A stretch of 64,000 nucleotides of DNA, taken from NCBI GenBank assembly GCA_965263045.1, contig CBDHGK010000041.1, positions 4,340,001 through 4,404,000 on the forward strand, written 5' to 3'. This document shows, in pieces, positions 28,681 to 38,496 of the stretch; within the stretch, counting starts at the first letter, position 1; the number at the start of each line of letters is the position of its first letter. Below the pieces are notes generated by a model, which saw nothing but the letters and a program-made list of their open reading frames with translations, searched no databases and was not told the origin of the DNA. Position numbers and translations under genes: made by a program. The DNA is from G963664115 sp965263045 (GTDB lineage: Bacteria > Acidobacteriota > Terriglobia > 20CM-2-55-15).

Positions 28681-28870
28681 TGGTTTGAAGAACTGAAGGA
28701 ACGGGTTCCGGTCCCCTAACGTGCCGCTGATTTCGCCTGTTCAATTCCCGAAAACCTCCTCCAAATTGCCCAAAGCAGGGCTGATCAGCGACAATTAGAA
28801 TCCCCGAAGGGAAATAATGATTGACGTTCAACACAGGGCTTTTGAAAATTCACATCCCTGTATTGTCGTG
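28681..28870 (+). repeat. Kinase C-terminal tag plus flank (copy 4)
   Basis: TGGTTTGAAGAACTGAAGG... encodes WFEELKERVPVP followed by TAA (28717-28719), the canonical end of acidobacterial kinase-TolB proteins, with no kinase body in front. The flank that follows (GATTTCGCCTGTTCAATTCC, CCAAATTGCCCAAAGCAGGGCT, CCTGTATTGTCG) is the fourth copy of the kinase-linked repeat. Confidence 0.6.
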
Positions 28871-28996
28871 CTATACGGAAGTTGAGAATTGAACCCACCA
28901 CTTCCCAACAAGCTGACTATACGTCCGATTGGCCAGGTTCCCAGAAGCCGACTTTCCTGGCGAATGAATCCATAAGATTCAAGTGAAGGTCATCAA

Positions 28997-29863
28997 GTGA
29001 CCGACAAGCAGACAATACTGGTTACTGGAGCGACCGGAAACGTTGGGGGAGGAGCTGCGATCGCGCTGGCAAAACGTGGCGCTAAAGTTGTGTTGCTTGG
29101 GCGTAAGCTCGAGACATTGGAAGCCAGGGCGGATTCTATCCGTACCGCTCTATCTGAAGCCCGGATCGAGAGCCAGGATACGGACATTGCCACGCTGGTA
29201 GTCGACTTCACTGATATGGAGTCTGTGAAGCTCGCGGCTGCGGAGGCTATGAACCGATTTCCGAGGATACATGGACTGATACTATCTGCTGTTCTCATAG
29301 GGCAAAATGCTCCAAAAATCCTGCCCAACGGTCATGAGCTGAGGTTTGCTACGAACGTGATTGGGCCGTTTCTATTCACCCAGCTGTTGTTAGATAGAAT
29401 GCAGCAAGCAGACGGGTTGGTCCTTCAGGTGACTGCACCATGGTACAAAAGAATTGATTGGGATGATCTTGAAAGCATCAATCAAAAGGCGATGACTGCA
29501 TACGAAATAGCCAAAACAATGCAACGGGCGATGGCTGCGGAGTTGGCTCGACGCTATGCTGGAAGGATCTCTTCTGTAGCATTCAATCCTTACTTCATCA
29601 TGGATAAATCACAACCGGAGCAGCTCAAGAGGTGGCCCATCTTCTGGCGGGTGCTCGCAGTATTCCTTGCAAAGCCACCTGCGGTCGCAGGTGAACCTAT
29701 TGCTGACCTGATGCTTTCGCATCGAGATCGTGCTGCAATCAATGGGGCTTATTTCAAACTATCAAAGCGCATCGAAAAGCCTGATAAAGCAATGAATGAC
29801 GAAGTATTAGGGAAAAGGTTGTGGGATGAGTTGATTCGACTAATAGGACTAACGCCTGCATGA
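28997..29863 (+). CDS. Short-chain dehydrogenase/reductase
   Basis: A 288-aa SDR. The nucleotide-binding motif TGATGNVGGG is at residues 10-19, the structural Asn at 120 (RFATNVIG), and the catalytic YxxxK is Y169-K173 (YEIAK). The serine normally placed before it is replaced by Thr146 (LQVTAPW), so activity may be changed. It resembles retinol-dehydrogenase or protochlorophyllide-reductase-like SDRs. A GTG start with GAAGG upstream is chosen. Its AT-rich codon use differs from the GC-rich FAD enzyme at 30299, suggesting separate acquisition. Confidence 0.85.
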   Translation: MTDKQTILVTGATGNVGGGAAIALAKRGAKVVLLGRKLETLEARADSIRTALSEARIESQDTDIATLVVDFTDMESVKLAAAEAMNRFPRIHGLILSAVLIGQNAPKILPNGHELRFATNVIGPFLFTQLLLDRMQQADGLVLQVTAPWYKRIDWDDLESINQKAMTAYEIAKTMQRAMAAELARRYAGRISSVAFNPYFIMDKSQPEQLKRWPIFWRVLAVFLAKPPAVAGEPIADLMLSHRDRAAINGAYFKLSKRIEKPDKAMNDEVLGKRLWDELIRLIGLTPA

Positions 29864-30298
29864 AGCCCGATAGATTGCTTATCCGTGACCAAGTTTTTCA
29901 AGCGAAGTAATCAGTCAACGCATGAGTGATAGCCAATTTTGACCTGCCTCCCAATAATGGTTTGAAGAACTCAAAGAACGGGTGCCGATTCCCTAGGGAG
30001 CACTGACTCGGCCTGTCCCATCCCCAACAATTTGTACTTAGAGCACTTGGATCGGTCCGTGGAAACTCCTAACTCCTGTATGGTCCCCTAACCGGAAAGG
30101 TGCCCGGTTTTATGGCTGATTAGTCGCGAGGAGTCGCCAGGGGTAAAGCCATCGAAAGGTAGCCTGCGGTCTCAGAAATCGAACTGTTTCGCTTTTTGGG
30201 CCGCCAGGCCCCTCCATCTGAAACATCCACTTGATCAACGAATCCCGAGAGTGGGAAGCTTTCCGTCGTGACGCCGCTACCGCGGCTCGGAGCAAAGA
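29864..30298 (+). other. Intergenic: kinase C-terminal tag and flank (copy 5)
   Basis: TGGTTTGAAGAACTCAAAG... encodes WFEELKERVPIP with TAG at 29994-29996. The flank 29999-30093 (GGCCTGTCCCATCCCCAAC... CTCCTGTATGGTCCCCTAACC) is the fifth copy of the repeat. The remainder up to 30298 is unassigned, apart from GGAG before the next ATG. Confidence 0.55.
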
Positions 30299-31522
30299 AT
30301 GACCGAAAGTAGGCACTGTTGCATTGTTGGAGGAGGGCCCGCCGGAGCGGTCCTTGCCCTGCTCCTGGCACGACAGGGAGTGTCGACTACCCTATTGGAG
30401 GCCCAGGGCGACTTCGACCGGGCGTTCCGCGGCGACACGGTACACCCCTCGACGCTCGAGATGCTTGACGACATTGGACTCGCCGACCCTCTGCTCGCCC
30501 GCGATCACGGGAAACTGCACCGGATGACGCTCCACAGCGGCCAGACCACCGCTGTCCTCGCCGACTTCACTCGGTTGCGCACGCGTTTTCCCTTCGTCGC
30601 GATGATCCCGCAAGTCCGAATTCTTGACTACATCGTTGGCGAAGCGAAGAAACATGAGTGTTTCGAACTGCGCATGGGGGCGCGGGTAAACGGCCTGATC
30701 ATTGAAGACGACGTCATCGGCGGCGTCCACTACCGAGACCGAGACGGTGACCGCGAGCTCCGAGCAGCCCTGACTGTCGCCGCCGATGGCCGTGCGTCAC
30801 GATTGCGCAAGTTGGCTGGGTTCAACCCGAAGAAGAACGCCGCAGCGATGGATGTCATGTGGCTGGTTCTGCCGCGCGGCACCGATGACGACGCGATCGA
30901 TATGACCGGTTTTCGGATCGGTGGCGGGCGGCTGGTGGTGGTGTTGGCACGCGCCGATCAGTGGCAGCTCGCCTACGTCATCCTTAAGGGCGACGGCCAC
31001 TCGATTCGTGGCGCGGGCCTGGACGCCTTCCGCTCCGAGGTCGCAATGTTGGTTCCGGAACTGGCCGATCGGGTAGACACGATCCGCGATTGGAAAGACG
31101 TCCATTTCCTGTCGGTGGAGTCAAGTCGCATCCCCACCTGGCACCGGACGGGTCTACTCGCTATCGGCGACGCAGCCCACGTGATGTCGCCTGTCGCCGG
31201 TGCCGGTATCAACTACGCGATTCAGGACGCCGTAGCGGCGGCGAACCTCCTCGCCGAACCACTGCTGGCCGGCACCCTGACGGACGCGCACCTGGCGGCC
31301 GTTCAACGCAGGCGGGAGTTCCCGACCCGGTTCATTCAGGGTTTTCAGGGTGTCATTCAACGCCAACTCGTGGCGCGAGCGCTCGAGGGCAAGCCGTTCC
31401 GGCTGCCGTTGACTGCCAGAATTGTCTCGGCTCTCCCACTCTTGCGAAACATCCCCGCTCGATTGATCGGTTGGGGGATCCGACCGGAACTCGTCCGCCC
31501 GTCCCAATCGGTGATCAGGTAA
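30299..31522 (+). CDS. FAD-dependent monooxygenase (PHBH-like)
   Basis: A 407-aa class A flavoprotein. The dinucleotide motif GGGPAG is at residues 11-16, the DG motif is VAADGRASRLR, and the GD motif is LLAIGDAAHVMSPVAGAGINYAIQD. These three fingerprints define aromatic-hydroxylase-like FAD monooxygenases (PHBH/UbiH superfamily). It is related to tetracycline-destructase-type and aromatic hydroxylases, but no substrate can be assigned. GGAG is 8-11 nt before the ATG. It is a single gene, with no pathway neighbours. Confidence 0.88.
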   Translation: MTESRHCCIVGGGPAGAVLALLLARQGVSTTLLEAQGDFDRAFRGDTVHPSTLEMLDDIGLADPLLARDHGKLHRMTLHSGQTTAVLADFTRLRTRFPFVAMIPQVRILDYIVGEAKKHECFELRMGARVNGLIIEDDVIGGVHYRDRDGDRELRAALTVAADGRASRLRKLAGFNPKKNAAAMDVMWLVLPRGTDDDAIDMTGFRIGGGRLVVVLARADQWQLAYVILKGDGHSIRGAGLDAFRSEVAMLVPELADRVDTIRDWKDVHFLSVESSRIPTWHRTGLLAIGDAAHVMSPVAGAGINYAIQDAVAAANLLAEPLLAGTLTDAHLAAVQRRREFPTRFIQGFQGVIQRQLVARALEGKPFRLPLTARIVSALPLLRNIPARLIGWGIRPELVRPSQSVIR

Positions 31523-32114
31523 CGAGATTGGCATTTTTCGCGGGGAATCCCCAAAGGGCGGCCCAACTATCCGTGCCCCAGGCAGAGGTACACATCGACT
31601 ACCCGCCGTATTCGGCATCCCGTCCCATTTCCTTTCTGTTCACGGAGGATTTGATAGATAATCGCCGACGGGGACCACAAGTCTGGGCTGGACCAAGATC
31701 GCAGCGCTCGCTGCCGTGATCTTGCCGGCATCGGATTCAAAGTCTTGAATGCAATAGATGGGGGGCCATATCAGGCAAAAAGACGGATTCGAGGAATATG
31801 ATTTTCCTGGCTCTTTTTTTCCCGATAGATTGATTCCTCCCTCAGTCGTCGAATGTTGAAATCTATCTGAGGGTTGCACCGGCTTGATCCGCCAGTGCGG
31901 AATTCGACCCGAATTCGTTTCAAGCTTCAGCGGCGAAATTATTGAATGTACTGTTAATCGATACGGGCGTGAAAGCGAGCGTCAGGCGAATACGAGGTCA
32001 CAACCACACGTCCGGTATCGCCCCAGCCAACACCTCTGATACTCGGGCAGGAGAGGAAATACTGGATTTCATGGCGAAAGCAGTTCGCGACTGAAATCTG
32101 ACGTAGAATCGAGC
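31523..32114. other. Intergenic region, no gene seen
   Basis: A 592-nt stretch between the FAD monooxygenase and DctP. I find no ORF with family character on either strand. GATCGCAGC...GCTGCCGTGATC (about 31699-31724) could form an imperfect hairpin, and a T-rich run follows near 31810. Confidence 0.5.
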
Positions 32115-33146
32115 ATGGGAAAAACGATGTACCGGCGTCGGTTTCTGAAGGCATCCGCGTTGTTTGGCGGTGGCCTGATCGCAGGCACTCCTGTATTCAA
32201 CGTCAGCGCTCGGCAATCGGGTCAAACCGGTATCGGCAATGAACCCATTCGCATCATCCTGGGTGGGTATGGCCCATCAACGTCGAGTTTTAGCCAGGGC
32301 TTGAACCACATCGGCGATCGCCTCGGCGCCAGGTTTGGCGACGATGTCGAGATCGAATATCTCTACAATATTTTAGATCTTGGCTATGAAGAAGCAGGCG
32401 ATCTAACCCGGCTGGTTGATAACGGTGAGCTCTCGCTCGCGTACTTAACCATGTTCGACGGGATTCCCTCGTTGGAAGTCGCCGCGCTTCCGTTTCTGTT
32501 TGCAAGCAGCGGGGCAGCAAGGACTGCGATGGATGGAGTGCTGGGACAATCAGCAATAAATACCATCGAGGCGAATACGAACTTTCGCGTTTTGGGATTT
32601 TTCGAAAACGGCTTTCGCCATGTATCCAACAGTGTCAGGCCGGTTCACAGTCCGGACGATTTAAGAGGCCTCGCTATTCGCGTTCTCGGTGTGCAAGCCA
32701 GAACCTTTGAATTGCTTGGGGCTGACGCGCAGGTCACACCTCTACCCGCTGTATTCGAGGGCCTTCAGTCCGGCGACTTGGATGGTCAGGAAAACCCTTT
32801 TGAAAACATCGTCACCTACAACCTCCACCAAACACAGCGCTACTACACTGAGACTTATCATTCGTACCTGTCTCGGCCGATTTTCGTTCACCGACCTTCA
32901 TTCGATGTCTGGCCGGATGCACTGCGAATGGAGATTCGCGCGGCCGTCAATGAAGCGGTAACCCTTCAGCGGCAGCTCCATGACCAGGCGGAAATCGATT
33001 CTGCTGAGGTTATTCGTGAGGCTGGCGGGGAAATTGTTACGCTCACACCGCAGCAACGCCAGGCGTTCGTCGATGCCGTTGCGCCAATTTACGCAGAAGC
33101 CCAGAATCAGTACGATCGCGAACTGCTGAATCTGGTAGGTCTATAG
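32115..33146 (+). CDS. TRAP transporter solute-binding protein, DctP family
   Basis: A 343-aa periplasmic binding protein. The N-terminus carries a twin-arginine-type signal, RRRFLKASA (residues 7-15). The body shows DctP features: the ELSLAYLTMFDGIPSLEVAALPFLF block, the DDLRGLAIRVLG helix with its conserved Arg, and LPAVFEGLQSGDLDGQENP. Export in folded form through Tat is inferred from the motif. No DctQ or DctM genes are adjacent; only a DctM C-terminal remnant exists 11 kb away, so its transporter partner is missing here. An alternative start is ATG 32127. Confidence 0.9.
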   Translation: MGKTMYRRRFLKASALFGGGLIAGTPVFNVSARQSGQTGIGNEPIRIILGGYGPSTSSFSQGLNHIGDRLGARFGDDVEIEYLYNILDLGYEEAGDLTRLVDNGELSLAYLTMFDGIPSLEVAALPFLFASSGAARTAMDGVLGQSAINTIEANTNFRVLGFFENGFRHVSNSVRPVHSPDDLRGLAIRVLGVQARTFELLGADAQVTPLPAVFEGLQSGDLDGQENPFENIVTYNLHQTQRYYTETYHSYLSRPIFVHRPSFDVWPDALRMEIRAAVNEAVTLQRQLHDQAEIDSAEVIREAGGEIVTLTPQQRQAFVDAVAPIYAEAQNQYDRELLNLVGL

Positions 33147-33436
33147 TCACCAATTGTCTGTAACTGATCAGCTTGTTAGAGACTTTCGTCCCAAAGTCCC
33201 CCTGCCATCAGGTTCAGTACGAACTGCTTGGTGCAGCAGTTCGCCGGTGGCTTGAGTTCTGCTGTCGTTTTCTGGCTTCCGCTGAAATCCAGCGTCAGTC
33301 CCTGAGAAATCCGGATACCACTGACTGAGATTTCGCTCCCGTCCGATCCACCCCTTTTGCTAGACTGCCCGAAGTTATCCCGGTTGATACGCCTCCCGAA
33401 GGGGACGGGCGACACACACGTTTGTAAGGAGGCCGT
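33147..33436. other. Short intergenic region with unassigned frame
   Basis: A minus-strand frame (33176-33415, 79 codons) has no family resemblance that I can name; it may be chance. The plus strand ends in AAGGAGG, the ribosome site of the next gene. Confidence 0.35.
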
Positions 33437-34284
33437 ATGCGTCTGATTTGTGCATTGGTGGTGCTCGGTGCAGCGATGGTATCCATGTCACCGTATGGTG
33501 CAGCGGAACGAGGGGAGGGAATTCAGGCGGCAGGCGAAGCCGTGGAACCGTTCCGCGTCATAGGCAATATCTACTATGTCGGCGGCCAATATGGCTCCTA
33601 CCTCATCACTACGCCGGCAGCGCCGATATGCACGCACTCATCGTATCGAACGTTGAGAAACTCGGGTTCAACGTCAGAGACATCCGGATCATGATCTCGA
33701 GCCATGCGCATTGGGACCATGTCGAGGGACACGCGGCTATGAAGCGAGTGACCGGTGCGCAGGTTGTTGCGCTCGGCGGCGACGCCGTGGCGCTCCGAAC
33801 AGGGCAGGACAACTCGGCTATCGGGGCCCGAAACTTTGATCCTGTCGCGGTGGACCGCGTCATCGAGGACGGTGACACTGTCACGCTGGGCCCGGTAACA
33901 TTGCGCGCCCTCTGGACGGGGGGCCACACGCAGGGAGCCACGATGTGGATGACGACCGTTCAGGAGGGTGGGAACACCTACTCTGTCGCCTTCCGGGGCG
34001 GTGAAGTTCCGAACGCGGGGGCTCAGCTCCTTAACAATCCCAGGCACCCAACGGTAGTCGCCGACACGCAGAGAACGCTTCGGAAGCTGAAGGAACTCGA
34101 CCCCACAGATCTTTTCCTCCACAATCACGCCAGGTTTACGGCTGCCGAGCTGGACCCAAGACTCCCCGTCAACCCGAACTGTGTAAGCTGCCTTGACGCC
34201 GAGGGGTGGGCCAACCTCGTGGCAGACGCCGAGGCAAATTTCGATTCGATGCTGGAGGAGGCAGGGGGACGAGGAGAGCCCTAA
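33437..34284 (+). pseudogene. Subclass B3 metallo-beta-lactamase, frameshifted
   Basis: ATG 33437 (AAGGAGG upstream) starts a signal peptide and NIYYVGGQYGSYLITTPA, the usual opening of B3 enzymes. The segment expected next (GHI-x-IDxG) is missing, and the homologous frame continues one frame over as MHALIVSNVEKLGF, then SHAHWDHVEGH (the zinc ligands H-x-H-x-D-H), WTGGHTQG (third zinc histidine) and NHARF. A deletion of roughly 20-25 nt with frameshift near 33615 explains this. The gene would otherwise be about 280 residues, normal for B3. Confidence 0.8.
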
Positions 34285-34392
34285 GTGCACACCGGGCAGT
34301 TGGACGGAAAGACGCCTGGATCCTTGCTGGTCAGGGTCTGATATATCCCGGGCCCGGACGTTGACCTTCGTGGAAGAGTGCCTAGGAACTAG

Positions 34393-36246
34393 ACCCTGAA
34401 CAAGCGTGATTGATGAGGAATTGAAAGTGGAATAACCGCCGAAGTACCCGAAATGCCCCCTCTCCGTGCGAAAAAAACCTTGGACAGATTCTTTGGAGAA
34501 GGAGGCATTTCAGATGAACGATTATACGCGCAAGAACATGAGGAACCGCAAGCGGCGAATTGAGCGTCGGCTTGGGGATCGGAATTGGAAAGATCAGGCG
34601 AAGCCGATGCTGTCGGCGCGCAACATCCGGTACGAGATGGGAGACCGGATGAGGGGTCTGTCGGTGGGCGGCATCGGAATGATGCATCAGGTGGCGCGGC
34701 GGACCGGACTGATCGAAGCCATCGACAAGGACGTGCATGTGCTGAAGCGGCATCTGCCCTACCAGGAATCGGATCACGTGTTGAACATCGCCTACAACGC
34801 GTTGAGTGGGGGCACGTGTATGGAAGATATCGAACTGCGGCGCAATGACGAAGTGTATCTGGACGCGTTGGGAGCACAGCGGATTCCGGATCCGACCACG
34901 GCGGGAGACTTCTGCCGGCGATTTGAGGAAGACGACGTGGAGTCGCTGATGGACACGTTCAATAAAGTGCGGCTGAAAGTCTGGCGCCAGCAGCCCGATG
35001 CGTTTTTCGAGGAAGCGGTTCTGGAGGCGGACGGGACATTGGCCCCAACCACCGGAGAATGCAAAGACGGGATGGACGTGGCCTACGACGGGACATGGGG
35101 TTATCACCCACTGTTGATTTCGCTGGCGAACACGGCCGAACCGTTATACCTGGTGAACCGGAGCGGCAACCGGCCCTCGCATGAGGGAGCGGCCAAACGG
35201 TTCGATCAGGCAATCGCGTTGTGCCAGCGTGCGGGGTTCGATCAGATCCTGCTGCGCGGGGACACCGACTTCAGCCAGACCCGGTATTTGGATGGATGGG
35301 ACGACCAGGGCGTGGGCTTCATCTTCGGCATCGACGCGATGAAAAACCTGGTGGCCCGGGCCGACCAATTGGAGCCGGACTGCTGGGCGCGCCTGGAACG
35401 TCCCGCCAAGTACGAGGTAGCCAGCCAACCCCGCCAGCGTCCCGACAAGGTCAAGGAACGGATCGTTCGGGAGCGTGACTTTGAGAATATCCGCTTGCGG
35501 GGCGAGGATGTGGCCGAGTTTGCGTATCGGCCCGGAGCCTGCGATCGGGACTACCGCGTCGTTGTGGTGCGAAAGAATCTGTCGGTGGCCAAAGGGGAGC
35601 AGGTGTTGTTCGACGACATCCGGTACTTCTTCTACATTACCAACCGTGCGGATCCTGCGGACCAGATCGTGATGCGTGCGAATCAACGGTGCAATCAAGA
35701 GAATCTTATTGAGCAGCTCAAGAACGGCGTACACGCCTTGGGGATGCCGGTCGGGGATCAGACCAGCAACTGGGCCTACATGGTGATGGCCTCACTGGCC
35801 TGGACACTGAAGGCGTGGTTTGCGTTATTGCTGCCCGAAACCGGACGTTGGGGCCAGAAGTATCAGGCCGAGAAGCAGACCGTGCTACGCATGGAGTTCA
35901 AAACGTTCCTGAACGCCTTCATGCTCGTGCCTTGCCAGCTCGTGCGTACTGGTCGGCGCATCGTCTTCCGGCTGATGGCCTGGAACCCGTGGTTGCCAGT
36001 CTTGTTTCGTGCCGTGGATGTGTTGCGTCAACCTCTGCGATGCTGACCCGATCATGGATCTGAGCCCGGGCGGTCGAGGTCCCGGTTTCTTTCAACCCTT
36101 CAAACAGACACGGCGAGGCGGCAACTGAAACAGATACAACACGAACCGCATACCTGGAAAAAGCGATCTGGGAACGGGAGCTTATGCCTCCAATTTTACG
36201 GCCGTGAACCGGCCGTTTGTCCACTGGTTATGCGCTTGTTTTGGGA
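34393..36246 (+). mobile_element. IS1380-family element
   Basis: 1854 bp between CTAG copies at 34389-34392 and 36247-36250. The termini share CCC-2 nt-AACAAGCG as inverted repeats. The host sequence rejoins as GGAACTAGAATAACG across the site. Confidence 0.82.
34514..36046 (+). CDS. IS1380-family transposase
   Basis: A 510-aa DDE transposase with the IS1380 pattern: VLNIAYNALSGGTCMEDIELRR, VLEADGTLAPTTGECK, LLRGDTDFS and NQENLIEQLKNGVHALGMP. The ATG at 34514 is used because GGAGG lies 9 nt upstream; the open frame extends back to 34466. It is a different lineage from the IS1380 at 9604. Confidence 0.88.
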   Translation: MNDYTRKNMRNRKRRIERRLGDRNWKDQAKPMLSARNIRYEMGDRMRGLSVGGIGMMHQVARRTGLIEAIDKDVHVLKRHLPYQESDHVLNIAYNALSGGTCMEDIELRRNDEVYLDALGAQRIPDPTTAGDFCRRFEEDDVESLMDTFNKVRLKVWRQQPDAFFEEAVLEADGTLAPTTGECKDGMDVAYDGTWGYHPLLISLANTAEPLYLVNRSGNRPSHEGAAKRFDQAIALCQRAGFDQILLRGDTDFSQTRYLDGWDDQGVGFIFGIDAMKNLVARADQLEPDCWARLERPAKYEVASQPRQRPDKVKERIVRERDFENIRLRGEDVAEFAYRPGACDRDYRVVVVRKNLSVAKGEQVLFDDIRYFFYITNRADPADQIVMRANQRCNQENLIEQLKNGVHALGMPVGDQTSNWAYMVMASLAWTLKAWFALLLPETGRWGQKYQAEKQTVLRMEFKTFLNAFMLVPCQLVRTGRRIVFRLMAWNPWLPVLFRAVDVLRQPLRC

Positions 36247-36398
36247 CTAGAATAACGCCGGATCAGTAACGATAACTCGCCCAGAGTTTACCGATCCGGC
36301 AGCAACGGGTGAGCCTACACTTCGGCGTTTGAACGAAGCCGCTGGCGCGGCGGACGCTGCGCGTGGGCTGACCGAGGGGTGATCGTCAGACTGTAGAG

Positions 36399-36422
36399 TG
36401 TGGGCCTCAAAGGAGGCCCACA
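36399..36422 (+). promoter_or_regulatory. Hairpin hiding the recombinase ribosome site
   Basis: TGTGGGCCTC-AAAG-GAGGCCCACA is a perfect 10-bp stem with a 4-nt loop. Its right arm contains most of the Shine-Dalgarno GGAGG and ends at the A of the start codon, so the start site would be closed in the folded mRNA. The same structure is at 38905-38928 in copy B. Confidence 0.65.
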
Positions 36423-37318
36423 TGACTGATTTGCGGAAACGGATGCTGGAAGAACTCCAGCGCCGCAATTTCTCTCCAACAACAATCCGAACCTATCTGC
36501 GAGTCGTTGAAGACTTCGCTCGCTATTTTGGCACGCGCCCCGATCGTCTCAGCCAGCAACACCTGCGGCAGTATCAGTTGCATTTGATCCAGGAGCGAAA
36601 GCTCGCGATCAAGACTGTAGGTCTGCACATTGCCGCGCTGCGATTCTTCTTTGTGAAGACGCTACGGCGTCCATACCTGAAGCTGGATCTCCCGTATCCC
36701 AAGATGCCGAAGCGACTGCCGACTGTTCTGAGCAAAGAGGAGGTCACCCAACTGATCGGCTCCGCAAACAACCTGCTCGATTACACGATGCTGATGACCT
36801 TGTATGCCACTGGAATGCGTCGGGCCGAGTTGATCGGGTTGAAGGTCCAGGACATCGATAGCCAGCGCATGATCATCCACATCCGTCAGGGCAAGCGCAA
36901 CCGGGATCGCGATGTGCCATTGCCGCCAAAGCTGCTGAATACACTACGGGAGTACTGGCTCTGGATGAAGCCTGGGACCTATTTGTTTCCCGGCATGGTC
37001 GACAACTGGCGTGCCGACAAACCCCTCACGTCCAAGTGCGTGTGGTTGGCGGTACAAAATGCGGCGAAACGTGCCGGAATCAAGAAGCGTGTATCGCCGC
37101 ACACGCTGCGTCACAGCTGGGCCACCCACCTACTGGAGAATGGCACCGATCTGCGCACCATTCAGATGTTGATGGGTCACTCGGACCTGCGAGCCACCAG
37201 CGTCTATCTGCACTTGTCTCGCCGTCATTTGCAGACGGTCGCCAATCCCGTAGAGACCCTGCCGGTTTCCAGGCTCGATACGGTGAAGCGCTCCAGAAAA
37301 AGGAAGCAGAAACAATGA
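36422..37318 (+). CDS. Tyrosine recombinase (XerC/D-like), copy A
   Basis: A 298-aa integrase. The N-terminal SAM-like core-binding domain spans residues 5-85, and the catalytic residues are present: R133 (ATGMRRAEL), K158, H227 and R230 (SPHTLRHSWATHLL), H253 (MGHSD) and Y262 (SVYLHLS). ATG 36422 is chosen for its Shine-Dalgarno GGAGG. The stop overlaps the transposase start (ATGA), so translation is probably coupled. Several IS91-family elements carry such a recombinase; its job there is not known. Confidence 0.9.
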   Translation: MTDLRKRMLEELQRRNFSPTTIRTYLRVVEDFARYFGTRPDRLSQQHLRQYQLHLIQERKLAIKTVGLHIAALRFFFVKTLRRPYLKLDLPYPKMPKRLPTVLSKEEVTQLIGSANNLLDYTMLMTLYATGMRRAELIGLKVQDIDSQRMIIHIRQGKRNRDRDVPLPPKLLNTLREYWLWMKPGTYLFPGMVDNWRADKPLTSKCVWLAVQNAAKRAGIKKRVSPHTLRHSWATHLLENGTDLRTIQMLMGHSDLRATSVYLHLSRRHLQTVANPVETLPVSRLDTVKRSRKRKQKQ

Positions 37319-38496
37319 CGCGGTCCGCCGTGGAGGTGGCCGACATCCTGCGCGCGCGGGGCAACGACTTCATCGACCGTCATCGAAACAGAATCGATTT
37401 CCAGCAGCTGAAGGTGATGCATGCCATCGTGCGTTGCCGAACAGCCGCTCTTGGCGGTCATATCGATGCCTGCCCGCGATGTGGGGGCGAGGGGACCATC
37501 TCCTACAACTCATGCCGTAATCGCCATTGTCCGAAATGCCAGACTCAGGCGCGTCAGCGCTGGATCGCAGCCAGAGAACGTGAACTTCTCGCGACACGAT
37601 ACTTCCATGTCGTGTTCACGCTGCCAAAGGAACTACATGCGCTTGTCCTGCAGAATCCGGTTGAACTCTATAACCTGCTGTTCCGCACCGTGGCCGAGAC
37701 GCTGCGGGAGGTCGCGAGAAATCCCAAACACCTTGGCGCCGAGATCGGCTTCTTCCTCATCCTGCACACATGGGGACAAAACGTGCTGTTTCATCCTCAC
37801 CTCCACTGCGTCGTTCCCGCCGGTGGAATCGCACCGGACCGTTCGCGATGGATTCGGCCGCGCTACCCTTTCTTCCTGCCTGTAAAGGTTCTGGGGAAAA
37901 TATTCCGGGGAAAGTTCGTTGACGGATTGCGGAAGGCGTTTCGCAGAGAGTGCCTGACCTTCGCGGGACAGATCCAGCAGTTATCCGAACCGAAGAGCTT
38001 CGCGGCTTTCCTGCGACCGTTATTTCGCCAACCTTGGGTCGTCTATGCGAAGCCGGCATTCGGTGGGCCCGAACAGGTATTACGCTATCTCGGACGCTAT
38101 ACCCACCGTGTTGCCATCTCCAATCATCGATTGTTGTCCTTCGACGGCGGCCAGGTCACGTTCCGTTGGCGGGATTACGCGCGTGGCAACAAATCAAGAA
38201 CGATGACGGTTTCCGCCGCCGAGTTCATCCGCCGCTTCCTCCTCCACGTGCTGCCGAAAGGTTTTGTCCGCATCCGACATTTCGGTTTCATGGCGAACGC
38301 ACAACGTTCCGCATCCATGGAACTTTGTCATCGTTTGTTAGGAATGGCGTCGACCGATCCTCACGAGGAAGCCCCTGCGAGCGACTCGGCCGGGTTATGT
38401 CCCGTCTGTCAGACCCCGATGAAGGTCATCGAGAGGCTGACCGCTGCGCAGATCGCATGGAGCTTCACTTCCATATGCTTTGCAGATACGTCGTAG
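37315..38496 (+). CDS. IS91-family transposase, copy A
   Basis: A 393-aa rolling-circle-type transposase. A zinc-binding region (CPRCGG at 53-58 and CRNRHCPKCQ at 67-76) is followed by the HUH-like HPHLHCVVPAGG (about 160-171) and the VLRYLGRYTHRVAISNHRL block with candidate catalytic tyrosines. It starts inside the recombinase stop codon. Copy A is full length; copy B has one nonsense change. Confidence 0.92.
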   Translation: MTRSAVEVADILRARGNDFIDRHRNRIDFQQLKVMHAIVRCRTAALGGHIDACPRCGGEGTISYNSCRNRHCPKCQTQARQRWIAARERELLATRYFHVVFTLPKELHALVLQNPVELYNLLFRTVAETLREVARNPKHLGAEIGFFLILHTWGQNVLFHPHLHCVVPAGGIAPDRSRWIRPRYPFFLPVKVLGKIFRGKFVDGLRKAFRRECLTFAGQIQQLSEPKSFAAFLRPLFRQPWVVYAKPAFGGPEQVLRYLGRYTHRVAISNHRLLSFDGGQVTFRWRDYARGNKSRTMTVSAAEFIRRFLLHVLPKGFVRIRHFGFMANAQRSASMELCHRLLGMASTDPHEEAPASDSAGLCPVCQTPMKVIERLTAAQIAWSFTSICFADTS

